From Pelagibacteraceae bacterium (GTDB taxonomy: Bacteria; Pseudomonadota; Alphaproteobacteria; GCA-002720895), in the NCBI GenBank assembly GCA_002717245.1, contig PBCY01000020.1:13482-77481 (forward strand): DNA of 64,000 nucleotides. The letters run 5' to 3'. Both the position numbers and the translations under genes were made by a program. Below the pieces are notes generated by a model. It worked only from the letters and a program-made list of their open reading frames with translations. It had not been told where the DNA came from and ran no database searches. Below are positions 29,908 to 40,783 of this stretch, piece after piece. Position 1 is the stretch's first letter; each line of letters opens with the position of its first letter.

Positions 29908-30768
29908 ATGAAATTTGAAAAACATAATTATCATTTAGTAGATCCTAGCCCATGGCCTTTTTTGGGATCAATTGCAACTATCATACTAGCTTTTGGAGCA
30001 GTTCATTATTTTGGTAGTGGAAATTCATTTGTGTCACCAGGATTAGATCCTAATGAAGTTGCACGTGGCTCAATGACCCCGATGCTTGTTGGTTTAGGCC
30101 TAGTAGTACTTACAATGATTCTTTGGTGGAGAGATGTTATAAAAGAGTCTCATGGAGGGTTTCATAATGAGATAGTTCAAATTGGTTTAAAATATGGAAT
30201 GGTTTTATTTATCGCATCAGAAGTATGTTTTTTTGTAGCTTTTTTCTGGGCTTTTTTTGATGTTAGTCTCCCAGGGCAACATGAATGGAGAGCAGCTATT
30301 GGCGGTGCGTGGCCTCCACAAGGAGAAGGTTATTTAAAACCAGAAACAATGCATGCTATGGGAGTGCCACTTTTAAATACTATTATTTTGCTTACATCAG
30401 GAGCAACGCTCACATGGGCGCATCATGGGCTTAGAGAAAATAATAGAAAAAAACTTATTGTTGGTTTAATAGTAACTTTAATTTTAGGTTTTACTTTTAC
30501 TTTTTTTCAAGCTTATGAATATCATGAAGCAAAATTTGGATTTACTGAAGGCATTTACTCATCAACATTTTATATGGCAACAGGATTTCATGGTTTTCAT
30601 GTTTTAGTTGGATCTGTTTTTTTATTAGTTTGTTTAATTAGATCTATTCAAGGTCATTTTTCAGCAGATCATCATGTAGGTTTTGAAGCAGCTGCATGGT
30701 ATTGGCATTTTGTTGATGTAGTATGGATTTTTTTATTTACTGTTGTATATTGGTGGGGGACTTTATAA
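29908..30768 (+). CDS. coxC: Cytochrome c oxidase subunit III
   Basis: HNYHLVDPSPWPFLGS, SEVCFFVAFFWAFF, GFHGFHVLVGS, AAWYWHFVDVVWIFLF. Confidence 0.97.
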   Translation: MKFEKHNYHLVDPSPWPFLGSIATIILAFGAVHYFGSGNSFVSPGLDPNEVARGSMTPMLVGLGLVVLTMILWWRDVIKESHGGFHNEIVQIGLKYGMVLFIASEVCFFVAFFWAFFDVSLPGQHEWRAAIGGAWPPQGEGYLKPETMHAMGVPLLNTIILLTSGATLTWAHHGLRENNRKKLIVGLIVTLILGFTFTFFQAYEYHEAKFGFTEGIYSSTFYMATGFHGFHVLVGSVFLLVCLIRSIQGHFSADHHVGFEAAAWYWHFVDVVWIFLFTVVYWWGTL

Positions 30769-30771
30769 CAA

Positions 30772-32358
30772 ATGGCATATTCAGCAACAGCAGAACATCA
30801 TGATCATGGACATCCTACAGGATGGAAGAGATGGGTATTTTCAACAAATCATAAAGATATAGGCACAATGTATATAATTTTTGCAATTGTTGCAGGATTA
30901 ACTGGTTTAGCAATGTCTTTGGGAATGAGATCTGAGTTAGCAGAGCCAGGCTTACAAGTTTTAGGAGGAGATCATCAGCTTTATAATACACTCGTGTCAA
31001 TGCATGGATTAATCATGATATTTGCAATGGTTATGCCTGCAATGATAGGAGGCTTTGGAAATTGGTTTGTCCCTATTATGATCGGAGCGCCTGATATGGC
31101 ATTTCCAAGAATGAATAATGTAAGTTTTTGGTTATTGATACCAGGATTTTTATGTTTATTAATGGCATATAAAACTGGCATGGGTTCTGGTTGGACATTT
31201 TATCCGCCACTTAGTTCTAAGATTGGACACCCTGGCAATTCTGTAGATTATTTAATTTTAGGAGTTCATATTTTAGGAGCTTCCTCGATATTAGGTGCAA
31301 TTAATTTTATTACTACAATTTTTAATATGCGAGCGCCTGGAATGACATTACATAAAATGCCATTATTTGTATGGGCTATTTTAGTTACTGTATTTTTATT
31401 ACTTTTATCATTACCAGTACTAGCTGGAGCAATAACTATGCTTTTAACAGACAGAAATTTTGGAACCAGTTTCTTTGACCCAGCCGGTGGAGGAGACCCA
31501 GTTTTATTTCAACATCTTTTTTGGTTTTTTGGACATCCTGAAGTTTATGTGTTAATCATTCCTGGCTTTGGTGTAATTAGTCATATAGTTTCAACTTTCT
31601 CAAAAAAACCAATATTTGGTTATTTAGGAATGGCATATGCGATGGTTGCAATTGGAGTTGTTGGTTTCGCTGTTTGGGCACATCACATGTATACAGCTGG
31701 TATGGATATAGATACGAGAGCTTATTTTAACGCAGCTACTTTGGTTATAGCTGTACCAACAGGAATTAAAATTTTTAGCTGGCTCGCAACTATGTGGGGC
31801 GGTTCGATTAGTTTTAAGACACCAATGTTATGGGCACTAGGTTTTATCTTTTTATTTACTGTTGGTGGTGTAACAGGAGTTGTTTTAGCAAATGCTGGTT
31901 TAGATTTTGCTTTACATGACACTTATTATGTTGTTGGTCACTTTCACTACACAATGTCTATCGCAGCATTATTTGGAATTTTTGCATCATTTTATTATTG
32001 GTTTTCTAAAATGTTTGGAAAAGAATATTCTGAAAGTTTAGGAAAGCTTCATTTTTGGATAACTTTTATTGGTGTAAACGTTACTTTTTTTCCAATGCAT
32101 TTTTTAGGTTTAGCTGGAATGCCTAGAAGAATTCCGGATTATCCAGACGCATACGCAGGTTGGCATGGGATATCAACAATAGGATCTTATATTAGCGCTG
32201 TAGGTGTTGTCGTATTTTTATATTTAGTTTTTAAAGCTCTAGCAAGTGGTAAAAAAGCTGTAGCAAACCCTTGGGGTGAAGGAGCTACAACTTTAGAATG
32301 GACTGTAAGTTCGCCTCCACCTTTTCATACATTTGGCGATAAAGTTCCAAAAACTTAA
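30772..32358 (+). CDS. coxA: Cytochrome c oxidase subunit I (aa3 type)
   Basis: [53 protein letters not shown]. Confidence 0.99.
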   Translation: MAYSATAEHHDHGHPTGWKRWVFSTNHKDIGTMYIIFAIVAGLTGLAMSLGMRSELAEPGLQVLGGDHQLYNTLVSMHGLIMIFAMVMPAMIGGFGNWFVPIMIGAPDMAFPRMNNVSFWLLIPGFLCLLMAYKTGMGSGWTFYPPLSSKIGHPGNSVDYLILGVHILGASSILGAINFITTIFNMRAPGMTLHKMPLFVWAILVTVFLLLLSLPVLAGAITMLLTDRNFGTSFFDPAGGGDPVLFQHLFWFFGHPEVYVLIIPGFGVISHIVSTFSKKPIFGYLGMAYAMVAIGVVGFAVWAHHMYTAGMDIDTRAYFNAATLVIAVPTGIKIFSWLATMWGGSISFKTPMLWALGFIFLFTVGGVTGVVLANAGLDFALHDTYYVVGHFHYTMSIAALFGIFASFYYWFSKMFGKEYSESLGKLHFWITFIGVNVTFFPMHFLGLAGMPRRIPDYPDAYAGWHGISTIGSYISAVGVVVFLYLVFKALASGKKAVANPWGEGATTLEWTVSSPPPFHTFGDKVPKT

Positions 32359-32389
32359 ACATTAATGCTAAAATTAATTGAGGTTATAA

Positions 32390-33310
32390 ATGATAGCAAA
32401 AACTGCTTCTATCTATAAAAAAACTTCTACTGATTCTGATTATATTTTTTTTATAAAAGAATATTTTAGTTTAGTTAAACCAAAAGTAATGACTTTGGTT
32501 GTTTTTACAGCATTTACTGGTATTTTTATTGCGCCTGTAACAATACACCCATGGATTGCATTTATATCTATATTTTGCATAGCTTTAGGTTCTGGTGCAG
32601 CTGGAGCATTTAATATGTGGTATGAAAAAGAATTAGATTTAAAAATGCTTAGAACACGCAAACGACCTTTGCCTTCAAAAGTAATAAAAAAGAATGAAGC
32701 ATTGGGTATAGCAATTTTTTTATCTTTTATTTCTGTGTATGTTATGGCTTTAACCGTCAGTTATTATGCTGCTGCTTTTTTAGCTTTTTCAATTTTTTTT
32801 TATGTAGTTATATACACTATGTGGCTTAAACCAAGAACAAAATATAATATAGTAATTGGCGGAGCTGCAGGAGCATTTCCTCCTGCAATTGGGTGGCTCT
32901 CAGTTACAGGAAGTTTAGATGTATTACCATTTTTAATGTTTTTAATAATTTTTATGTGGACTCCACCACATTTTTGGGCTTTATCTCTTTATTGTTTAAA
33001 AGATTATAAAACTGCCGGATTTCCGATGCTACCTGTTGTGTCAGGTATAAAAAAAACGAAAGAGCAAATAGTAATTTATTCTATTTTAATGTTTTTAATC
33101 ACTTTAATTCCTTTTATTTTAGGTTATTTCGGAATGGTTTATTTGTTTTCATCTTTAATACTGGGCTTATATTTTATTTTTCATTCTTTTAAAGTTTATT
33201 TTGATAAAGGCGCAGAAAACAAATCAATAAAAATGTTTCTTTATTCTATAATTTATTTATATTTTTTATTTTTAAGCATGATTATTGATCATTTAGGATT
33301 ATTTAATTAA
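32390..33310 (+). CDS. ctaB: Protoheme IX farnesyltransferase (heme O synthase)
   Basis: AGAFNMWYEKELDLKMLRTRKRPLPS, WTPPHFWALSLY. Confidence 0.97.
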   Translation: MIAKTASIYKKTSTDSDYIFFIKEYFSLVKPKVMTLVVFTAFTGIFIAPVTIHPWIAFISIFCIALGSGAAGAFNMWYEKELDLKMLRTRKRPLPSKVIKKNEALGIAIFLSFISVYVMALTVSYYAAAFLAFSIFFYVVIYTMWLKPRTKYNIVIGGAAGAFPPAIGWLSVTGSLDVLPFLMFLIIFMWTPPHFWALSLYCLKDYKTAGFPMLPVVSGIKKTKEQIVIYSILMFLITLIPFILGYFGMVYLFSSLILGLYFIFHSFKVYFDKGAENKSIKMFLYSIIYLYFLFLSMIIDHLGLFN

Positions 33311-33312
33311 TT

Positions 33313-33435
33313 ATGAGTAATAAATTTAATAATAATGATTTAAAAAAAAGGAAGGCAAAAAATTTAGCTTTATTAATAATATTATTGATATTAGTTATTA
33401 TTTTTTATGTCTTAACTTTTATAAAGTTGTCATAG
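33313..33435 (+). CDS. 40-aa single-TM protein between ctaB and ctaG (CoxF-like small ORF)
   Basis: Own translation MSNKFNNNDLKKRKAKNLALLIILLILVIIFYVLTFIKLS; absent from ORF track, probably below its size cutoff; position matches small cox-cluster ORFs of alphaproteobacteria. Confidence 0.7.
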   Translation: MSNKFNNNDLKKRKAKNLALLIILLILVIIFYVLTFIKLS

Positions 33436-33441
33436 TATAAA

Positions 33442-33999
33442 ATGAAAAGTAATAATCTAAGAATTACATTAGGATTAGTTTTTTTAATAAGCTTTATGCT
33501 TTTTTTATCCTTTGCAGCTGTTCCATTATATAAACTATTTTGTCAAGTTACTGGCTATGGAGGAACACCTAAAATAGTTAACATTGAAGATGAAATAAAA
33601 ATTTCTGAAAAAAAAATAAAAATTGAATTTAATTCAGACATAAATAAGAGTTTAAATTGGAGTTTCAAACCGGAACAAAGAAGCATAGAGTCTAATATTG
33701 GAGATTCAGTTCTAGCTTTTTATAAAGTAAAAAATAATGAAAAAAAAAGCATAACAGGCATTGCTACTTATAATATTTTGCCTTTTGAAGCAGGACAATA
33801 TTTTAATAAAGTAGATTGTTTTTGTTTTGAAAATCAAACATTAGAACCTGGTGAAGAGGTTTTATTACCTGTTAATTTTTATATAGATCCGAAAATTTTA
33901 GATGATCCTAATGTAAAACATTTAAATAGCATTGTCTTATCATATACTTTTTTTCAATCAGATGAAAATTTGGAAAAAATTTCAAAGAACGATAATTAA
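33442..33999 (+). CDS. ctaG: Cytochrome c oxidase assembly protein CtaG/Cox11
   Basis: FAAVPLYKLFCQVTGYGGT, DCFCFENQTLEPGEEVLLPVNFYIDP. Confidence 0.96.
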   Translation: MKSNNLRITLGLVFLISFMLFLSFAAVPLYKLFCQVTGYGGTPKIVNIEDEIKISEKKIKIEFNSDINKSLNWSFKPEQRSIESNIGDSVLAFYKVKNNEKKSITGIATYNILPFEAGQYFNKVDCFCFENQTLEPGEEVLLPVNFYIDPKILDDPNVKHLNSIVLSYTFFQSDENLEKISKNDN

Positions 34000-34002
34000 A
34001 TT

Positions 34003-34344
34003 TTGAAAAAAAAACTATCACTTTTGTATATTTTAAGAAATTCCTGTTGTCCTAAATGTGGTAATTATTCTATTTTTAAAAGTTTTTTGGAGATAAAAAA
34101 AAAATGTAATTGCGGTTTTAAATTATCTAACCATGATATTGGTGATGGCCCTAGTTTTTTTGCTATTTTTTTTTTAAATATTCTTATAATTTTTTTTGCA
34201 CTAATAGTTGAAATAAAATTTTCTCCATCATTATGGGTACATTTAATTTTATGGACTCCTTTAGTAATAGTTTTTTCGATTTTATTAATAAAATATTTAA
34301 AAATAATTTTTTTGTTTTTAAATTTTAAATATAGAAATAAATAA
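34003..34344 (+). CDS. DUF983 family protein
   Basis: CPKCG..SIFKSFLEIKKKCNCGFKL zinc-ribbon, two TMs, in cox cluster. Confidence 0.88.
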   Translation: MKKKLSLLYILRNSCCPKCGNYSIFKSFLEIKKKCNCGFKLSNHDIGDGPSFFAIFFLNILIIFFALIVEIKFSPSLWVHLILWTPLVIVFSILLIKYLKIIFLFLNFKYRNK

Positions 34345-35019
34345 GTGTCACCAAAAACAAGAAATATTACCTTAATGTCAATATTAGTTTTTTTCATATG
34401 CTCATCATTAAGTATTTGGCAAATTAAAAGACTTAAGTGGAAAGAAGATTTAATAAATAATATTACAGAAGCTTATAATTCAGATTCAATTAATATAAAT
34501 AAATTAACTGGTGATTTAAGTAATTTTAATTTCAAGAAAGTTTATATAGAAGGTTTTTTTATTAATAATAAAAGTATGTTTTTAGGCCCTAGAGTTCATA
34601 AAGAAAGAGTAGGGTATAATTTAATTACACCTTTTTTATTAAAAGATGAAAGATATATTTTAATTAATAGAGGGTGGATTAAAGAAAAAAAAATAATTCA
34701 AGATGTAAAAAATAAATATGAAATTGAAGGAATTTTAAAAGAAGGTAACATAAAAAATTTTTTTACACCAAAAAATTCAATTAAAAATAATTTATGGTTT
34801 TATATTAATACTTACCAAATGTCAGAATTTTCAGGTTTAAAACTTTCTGATAATATTTTTTTAGATTTAATAAGAAGCAAGCCAAATGATAATATAACAA
34901 TTATAAATTCTTCAATGCCAAAAATAGTAAATAATCATTTACAATATGCATTAACTTGGGCAATACTTGCAGTGCTATTTTTAGTCATGAATTATATTTA
35001 TTATAGAAAATATAGATGA
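34345..35019 (+). CDS. SURF1 family cytochrome oxidase assembly protein
   Basis: SIWQIKRLKWKEDLI, GYNLITPFLL, ILINRGWI, NHLQYALTWAILA. Confidence 0.93.
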   Translation: MSPKTRNITLMSILVFFICSSLSIWQIKRLKWKEDLINNITEAYNSDSININKLTGDLSNFNFKKVYIEGFFINNKSMFLGPRVHKERVGYNLITPFLLKDERYILINRGWIKEKKIIQDVKNKYEIEGILKEGNIKNFFTPKNSIKNNLWFYINTYQMSEFSGLKLSDNIFLDLIRSKPNDNITIINSSMPKIVNNHLQYALTWAILAVLFLVMNYIYYRKYR

Positions 35020-36509
35020 AAAGAGAATTTTATAAAGATTTAGAGAATAAGTATAAAGAAGTATCTTTACTCTATGAAATAATGGGAATTTTGCATTGGG
35101 ATCGATCAACAGTCATGCCTGAAAGTAGTGTTGTAGGAAGGACAGATCAACTAACTAATTTATATGTTTTATCTCATAAAATGTTAAAAGATAAAAAAAT
35201 TTATAATTGTATAAAACAATCTGAAAAGATTAAAAAATTAAATATTTGGGAGAAAAAAAATTTAAAATTAATAAAGAAAGAATTTATTATTAATAATTCT
35301 TTAGATAAAAAGTTATTGGAGAAGATATCACTAGCAACATCAAAATGTGAAATGCAGTGGAGAATTTCAAAAGAAAATAATGATTTTAAGTCTATAATTC
35401 CATATTTAGAAGAAGTAATAAAATTAAGAAAGATTGAAGCAAAAATAAAAAGTAAAGTTTTAAAATGTAGTTTATATGATGCTTTGTTAAATGATCATGA
35501 AGATGGGTTAAGTTCAAAAAAAATAGATAAAATATTTGATCAACTAATTTTGTTTTTACCTAAATTTTTAGAAGAAGTTTTAGATTTTCAAAAAAAAAAT
35601 AAAAAAATAATACCTATTAAAGATAAAATTGAAATACAAAAACAAGAGAAACTTGGGAGACTTTTAATGCAAAAAATTGGCTTCGATTTTTCCTATGGTA
35701 GATTAGATGTAAGTATGCATCCTTTTTGTGGCGGGGCTTACAAAGATTCAAGAATAACAACTAGATATAATGAAAAAAATTTTATTGAAAGCCTTATGGG
35801 CGTTCTTCATGAAACAGGACATGCGTTATATAATTTAGGTTTACCAGAAAAATGGAAATACCAACCAGTTGGTGATGCTCTAGGAACAGTTGTGCATGAA
35901 AGTCAGTCTCTTTTTATGGAAATGCAAATTTGTAGGAGTTTTGAATTTTTAAAATTTGCTTCACCTTTTATGAGAAAAGTTTTTAATAAAAAAGGAAAAC
36001 AATGGGAAGCTAATAATTTATATAATATTTATACTTTAGTTAAACCAAGTTTTATTAGAGTTGATGCAGATGAAGTTACTTATCCATTGCATGTAATTAT
36101 TAGATATAAAATTGAAAAAGATCTTATTGAAGGAAATATTAAAGTTAAAGAAATACCAAATGTGTGGAATATGTATATGAATGATTTTTTAAATATTAAG
36201 CCTAAAAATAACAAAGAAGGGTGTTTGCAAGACATTCATTGGTTTGATGGGACATTTGGTTATTTTCCTACATATACATTAGGTGCTATTTATGCATCTC
36301 AATTATTTTCTAAAATTAAAAAAGAATTACCAAATTTAAATATTCAAATTGCTAATGGTAAATTTAATCATTTAATAAATTGGTTAAGAAGTAATGTTCA
36401 TTCAAAAGGATCATTATCAAATAGCGAAGATTTAGTTAAAAAAGTTACAGGAGAAGAATTAAATATTGAATATTTTAAAAAACATTTAATAAATAGATAT
36501 CTTAATTAA
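35016..36509 (+). CDS. M32 carboxypeptidase
   Basis: HETGHALYNLGLP; SMHPFCGGAYKDSRITTRY; HESQSLFMEMQI. Confidence 0.95.
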   Translation: MKREFYKDLENKYKEVSLLYEIMGILHWDRSTVMPESSVVGRTDQLTNLYVLSHKMLKDKKIYNCIKQSEKIKKLNIWEKKNLKLIKKEFIINNSLDKKLLEKISLATSKCEMQWRISKENNDFKSIIPYLEEVIKLRKIEAKIKSKVLKCSLYDALLNDHEDGLSSKKIDKIFDQLILFLPKFLEEVLDFQKKNKKIIPIKDKIEIQKQEKLGRLLMQKIGFDFSYGRLDVSMHPFCGGAYKDSRITTRYNEKNFIESLMGVLHETGHALYNLGLPEKWKYQPVGDALGTVVHESQSLFMEMQICRSFEFLKFASPFMRKVFNKKGKQWEANNLYNIYTLVKPSFIRVDADEVTYPLHVIIRYKIEKDLIEGNIKVKEIPNVWNMYMNDFLNIKPKNNKEGCLQDIHWFDGTFGYFPTYTLGAIYASQLFSKIKKELPNLNIQIANGKFNHLINWLRSNVHSKGSLSNSEDLVKKVTGEELNIEYFKKHLINRYLN

Positions 36510-36532
36510 AAAATTTTTTAACAATAATAATT

Positions 36533-37936
36533 TTGCATTACGAAAGCACTAGAAATAATAAAATAAAAAAGACTTTTTCTGAAGTTTTACTTTTAGGCCT
36601 TGCGGAAGACGGAGGTTTATTTGTTCCAAAGAAATGGCCTAAAATTTCTAAAAATGAAATATATAAATTTAAAACTATGAGTTATCAACAAATAGCTTTT
36701 CATGTATCAAAAAAGTTTATAAATGGCGAAATAGATGATAAAAATTTAAAAAAAATTATAAAAAAATCGTTTAAAAGTTTTTCAAAGAAAGAAATAGCAT
36801 ATCCAAAAAAATTTGATGAAAATAAATGGCTTTTAGAATTATATCATGGGCCAACGCTTGCTTTTAAAGATTATGCATTACAAGTTGTAGGAAATTTATT
36901 TCAGTATGTTTTGAAAAGGGAAAAAAAAAAAATTACTATAATAGGAGCAACTTCTGGAGATACTGGATCCGCAGCTATAGATGCCTGTAAAAATAAAAAT
37001 ACAATGGAGCTATTTGTATTTCATCCATATAAAAAAATTTCAAATATTCAAAGAAGATTAATGACAACGGTTAAGTCAAAAAATATATATAATATTGCAA
37101 TTAAAGGAAATTTTGATGATTGTCAGAAAATAGTAAAAAAATTATTTGTTGATGTTGATTTAAAAAAAAAGTTTTCTTTTTCTGCAATTAATTCTATTAA
37201 TTGGGCAAGAATTTTATTTCAAATTATTTATTATTTTTATTCTGTATCAAAAATTAAATCAAAAAATAAAAAATTTATTTTTTCAGTACCTTCTGGAAAT
37301 TTTGGTAACGTATATTCAGGCTATGTTGCAAAAAAAATTGGATTACCTATAGATAAATTGATTATTGGAACAAATAAAAATGATGTTTTATCTACTTTTA
37401 CAAATAAAGGTTTTATTAAATTAAAAAATGTAAAACAAACAATTTCTCCTAGTATGGATATACAATTACCAAGCAATTTAGAAAGGTATATGTATGATTT
37501 ATTTAGTAAAAACAATGATTTGGTAAAGATTAAATTAAATGAATTAAATAAAAATAAAAAAGTTTTTATAGATAAAAATAAGATTAAGGAAATACAAAAT
37601 TATTTTAAATCATCTAAAGTAAGTGAAAAAGATACTTTAAAAACAATAAAAGTTTTTTTTAATAAATACGATATCATACTTGACCCACATACAGCTATTG
37701 GAATTGCTGCAGATAAAGATAAAAAACTATCAAATAGATCAGTTGTGTATATATCAACAGCGCATCCATCAAAATTTTCAGAAACAATAAAGAAAGTTAT
37801 TAAAAGAAAGGTAAACCTACCAACAAAACATAAAGATTTATTAAAATTTAAAGAAAATTATAAGATTTTAAATTTAAATTATAATAAAATAAAAAATTAT
37901 TTAATAAATAAATCTAAATTTGTAAAAAATGTATAA
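36533..37936 (+). CDS. thrC: Threonine synthase (TTG start)
   Basis: ELYHGPTLAFKDYALQ, GATSGDTGSAAIDA, VPSGNFGNVYSGY. Confidence 0.96.
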   Translation: MHYESTRNNKIKKTFSEVLLLGLAEDGGLFVPKKWPKISKNEIYKFKTMSYQQIAFHVSKKFINGEIDDKNLKKIIKKSFKSFSKKEIAYPKKFDENKWLLELYHGPTLAFKDYALQVVGNLFQYVLKREKKKITIIGATSGDTGSAAIDACKNKNTMELFVFHPYKKISNIQRRLMTTVKSKNIYNIAIKGNFDDCQKIVKKLFVDVDLKKKFSFSAINSINWARILFQIIYYFYSVSKIKSKNKKFIFSVPSGNFGNVYSGYVAKKIGLPIDKLIIGTNKNDVLSTFTNKGFIKLKNVKQTISPSMDIQLPSNLERYMYDLFSKNNDLVKIKLNELNKNKKVFIDKNKIKEIQNYFKSSKVSEKDTLKTIKVFFNKYDIILDPHTAIGIAADKDKKLSNRSVVYISTAHPSKFSETIKKVIKRKVNLPTKHKDLLKFKENYKILNLNYNKIKNYLINKSKFVKNV

Positions 37937-38501
37937 TATTTTTTTACTAAAAAAAGAAAAAAAGCTAATTGGTGAAAAAGTTCTATTGAGGAAGCCAAAA
38001 ATAGATAATTGGAAAGAGTGGGCAGAATTAAGACAAAGATCAAGGAACTTTTTACAACCCTGGGAACCAAAATGGCCAGATAATTTTTTAACTCGTGAAT
38101 CTTTTACAAGTTTTGTAAACATTTCCAATATTTCATTAAAAAAAAAAGATAATTACAACTATTTTATTTTTAATAAAGAAACAAATAGTTTAATGGGAGG
38201 CATTAGTTTAACTAACTATAAATCTGAGGCATATAAAAGTATAACTATTGGATATTGGATGGGAAAAGAATATGCAGGAAAAGGATATATGAGAGATGCG
38301 CTTAATTTAATATGCGAGTATTGTTTTAATGATTTAAATTTAAATAGAATTGAAGCAGCCTGTTTGCCAAAAAATTTAGTTAGTAAAAAAGTGTTACTTA
38401 ATGTTGGTTTTAAAGTTGAAGGATACGCAAAAAAATATTTAAATATAAATGGAAAATTAGAAGATCATTTACTTTTAGCAAAAATTAAAAAAAGCATTTA
38501 G
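37929..38501 (+). CDS. GNAT N-acetyltransferase (RimJ-like)
   Basis: RQRSRNFLQPWEPKWP, IGYWMGKEYAGKGYMRDAL, NLVSKKVLLNVGFKVEG. Confidence 0.9.
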   Translation: MYNIFLLKKEKKLIGEKVLLRKPKIDNWKEWAELRQRSRNFLQPWEPKWPDNFLTRESFTSFVNISNISLKKKDNYNYFIFNKETNSLMGGISLTNYKSEAYKSITIGYWMGKEYAGKGYMRDALNLICEYCFNDLNLNRIEAACLPKNLVSKKVLLNVGFKVEGYAKKYLNINGKLEDHLLLAKIKKSI

Positions 38502-39064
38502 CATTTGCCAGAGCTAGAGTTAAGAAAGTCAGGATTTATACCAATAGATTTAATTGCTTCTTCCCATTTCTTTTCTGCTTTACATTCAAAAATTAAATTA
38601 GAATCTCCTGGAGCAACTAACCATCCATCTTGGGTAAGTTCTTCTTCTAATTGTCCAGCAAACCAACCAGCATATCCTAAAGCAAAAAGAGTTTTTTTTG
38701 GTCCATGACCTTTTACTATCGATTTAAGAATGTTGATATTAGATGTTAAAAAAATTTTATCAGCAACTTCTATTGTGGTTTCATCTTTAAATTCTTTTGT
38801 ATGCAATATAAATCCTTTTTTTGTATCAACAGGACCCCCGTATGTTATTGGAATATTATCAATATTAGAATTATTTTTTAATTCTTCATTATCAATTATA
38901 TTTTTTATTTTAGTTTCTATTATTGGCTGATTTATAACAATTCCCATTGCTCCTTCATTTTTATGTGTAATCATATAAATGACTGATTTATGGAATCTCG
39001 GATCCATCATTGCAGGGGAAGCAATTAAGAATTTTCCAGATAAAAATTTTTTTTTTCTTTTCAT
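38498..39064 (-). CDS. YqgE/AlgH family protein
   Basis: GKFLIASPAMMDPRFHKSVIYMITHKNEGAMGIVINQP, YGGPV, ALGYAGWFAGQLEEEL. Confidence 0.95.
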   Translation of the reverse strand: MKRKKKFLSGKFLIASPAMMDPRFHKSVIYMITHKNEGAMGIVINQPIIETKIKNIIDNEELKNNSNIDNIPITYGGPVDTKKGFILHTKEFKDETTIEVADKIFLTSNINILKSIVKGHGPKKTLFALGYAGWFAGQLEEELTQDGWLVAPGDSNLIFECKAEKKWEEAIKSIGINPDFLNSSSGKC

Positions 39065-39142
39065 AAGTAATTAATATGAAATATATCATTTATTATAATA
39101 AAAATTAATACATATTGTTTATAGTTAATTTAAATTATTAAA

Positions 39143-40783
39143 ATGTTATTAACTTTTGTTAGAAATATTACTTTACTAGTTTTTTTTATTTTGAATTTTA
39201 CAGCTTTAGGTTTGGCTAAAAATCAAAATTATGTAGAACACGAACATGTGTCTATAAAACTTATTTCTTCAATAGAATCAATATCGACTAATAAAGAAAT
39301 TTATTTAGGTCTTCATTTTAAATTAAAACCTGATTGGAAAATATATTGGAAATATCCTGGAAAAGCAGGATATCCGCCTGAAATAAATTCAAGTAATTCA
39401 AAAAATATTAAAAATATTGAAATATTGTGGCCAAAACCTAAGAAGTTTGAGATTTTAGGGATGGAAAGTATAGGTTATTCCAATGAAGTAGTTTTGCCAA
39501 TTAAAACTAATTTAGAAACAATTAATAATGAAGTTTTAGTAAATTTTAATATTGATTATTTAACATGCAAAAAAATTTGTGTTCCATTTAATGATAATTT
39601 AAAACTAATAATACCTGTTGGAGACGGACAAAGTTCAGAATATGAAAAAATTATTAATAAATATATAGATAAATCTAATTATTTAACCTATTCAAGTTTT
39701 TTTAATCAAGATAGTATTTTTTTCTTTTTATTTATTGCTTTTATTGGCGGGCTTATATTAAATTTTATGCCATGTGTATTCCCTGTTCTATCTATAAAAA
39801 TCTATAATATCCTATCTCAAAAACAAAAAAATATAAATTATAGAAAAATTAAGAATAATTTTTTAGCTACAGTACTAGGAATAATATTTTCTTTTTTAGT
39901 TTTATCATTTGTAACAGTTATTTTAAAAAACTTAGGTCAGAATATTGGGTGGGGATTTCAATTTCAGTCACCTTATTTTCTTACTTTTATGATTTTTATA
40001 CTAATTATTTTTTCATTAAATTTAATGGATGTATTTTTAATTGATATACCAAACTCTTTTAAAACCCATTTAATTAAAGTTATTAATATTAGTAAAAAAA
40101 ATTCAGATTTTTTTCATAATTTTTTTTTAGGAACTCTTGTAACAGTTTTATCTACTCCATGCTCTGCACCTTTTTTAGGTACAGCATTGGGATTTGCATT
40201 TTTAAGTTCAAATCTAACAATTTTTTTAATTTTTTTTTGTATTAGTTTAGGATTATCTTTTCCTTATATCATTCTAGCTACTAGCCCAAAAATTTTATCT
40301 TATTTACCTAAACCAGGCATATGGATGAAAAAATTAAAATATTTCTTAAGTTTTTTATTAATTTCAACTGCATTTTGGTTATTTACTGTTTTATTAATTC
40401 AAATCAATATTACAAACAATAAGTTTAAAAATGATTCATGGGAAAAGTTTGATCAATTAAAATTAAATAAATTAATAAATGAAAAAAATATTATATTTGT
40501 CGATATTACAGCAGATTGGTGTCTAACTTGTTTTTATAATAAAACTACTGTAATAAACAGAAAAAAAATCAAAATGATTTTTAATGAAAATAAAGTGATA
40601 AAAATGCGCGGTGATATAACTAAACCAAATAAAAAAATAACCGAATATATAAATTCTTTTGGTAGATATGGCATACCTGTAAATATTTTATATAGTTCTT
40701 CTTCTCCACAAGGAATTTTATTATCTGAAGTCTTGACTGTTAGTGAACTTTTAAGTACCTTCGAGAGTATAAAAAATGATTAA
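39143..40783 (+). CDS. DsbD-family thiol:disulfide interchange protein
   Basis: NFMPCVFPVLSIKI, STPCSAPFLGTALGFAF, C-terminal thioredoxin DITADWCLTC. Confidence 0.93.
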   Translation: MLLTFVRNITLLVFFILNFTALGLAKNQNYVEHEHVSIKLISSIESISTNKEIYLGLHFKLKPDWKIYWKYPGKAGYPPEINSSNSKNIKNIEILWPKPKKFEILGMESIGYSNEVVLPIKTNLETINNEVLVNFNIDYLTCKKICVPFNDNLKLIIPVGDGQSSEYEKIINKYIDKSNYLTYSSFFNQDSIFFFLFIAFIGGLILNFMPCVFPVLSIKIYNILSQKQKNINYRKIKNNFLATVLGIIFSFLVLSFVTVILKNLGQNIGWGFQFQSPYFLTFMIFILIIFSLNLMDVFLIDIPNSFKTHLIKVINISKKNSDFFHNFFLGTLVTVLSTPCSAPFLGTALGFAFLSSNLTIFLIFFCISLGLSFPYIILATSPKILSYLPKPGIWMKKLKYFLSFLLISTAFWLFTVLLIQINITNNKFKNDSWEKFDQLKLNKLINEKNIIFVDITADWCLTCFYNKTTVINRKKIKMIFNENKVIKMRGDITKPNKKITEYINSFGRYGIPVNILYSSSSPQGILLSEVLTVSELLSTFESIKND

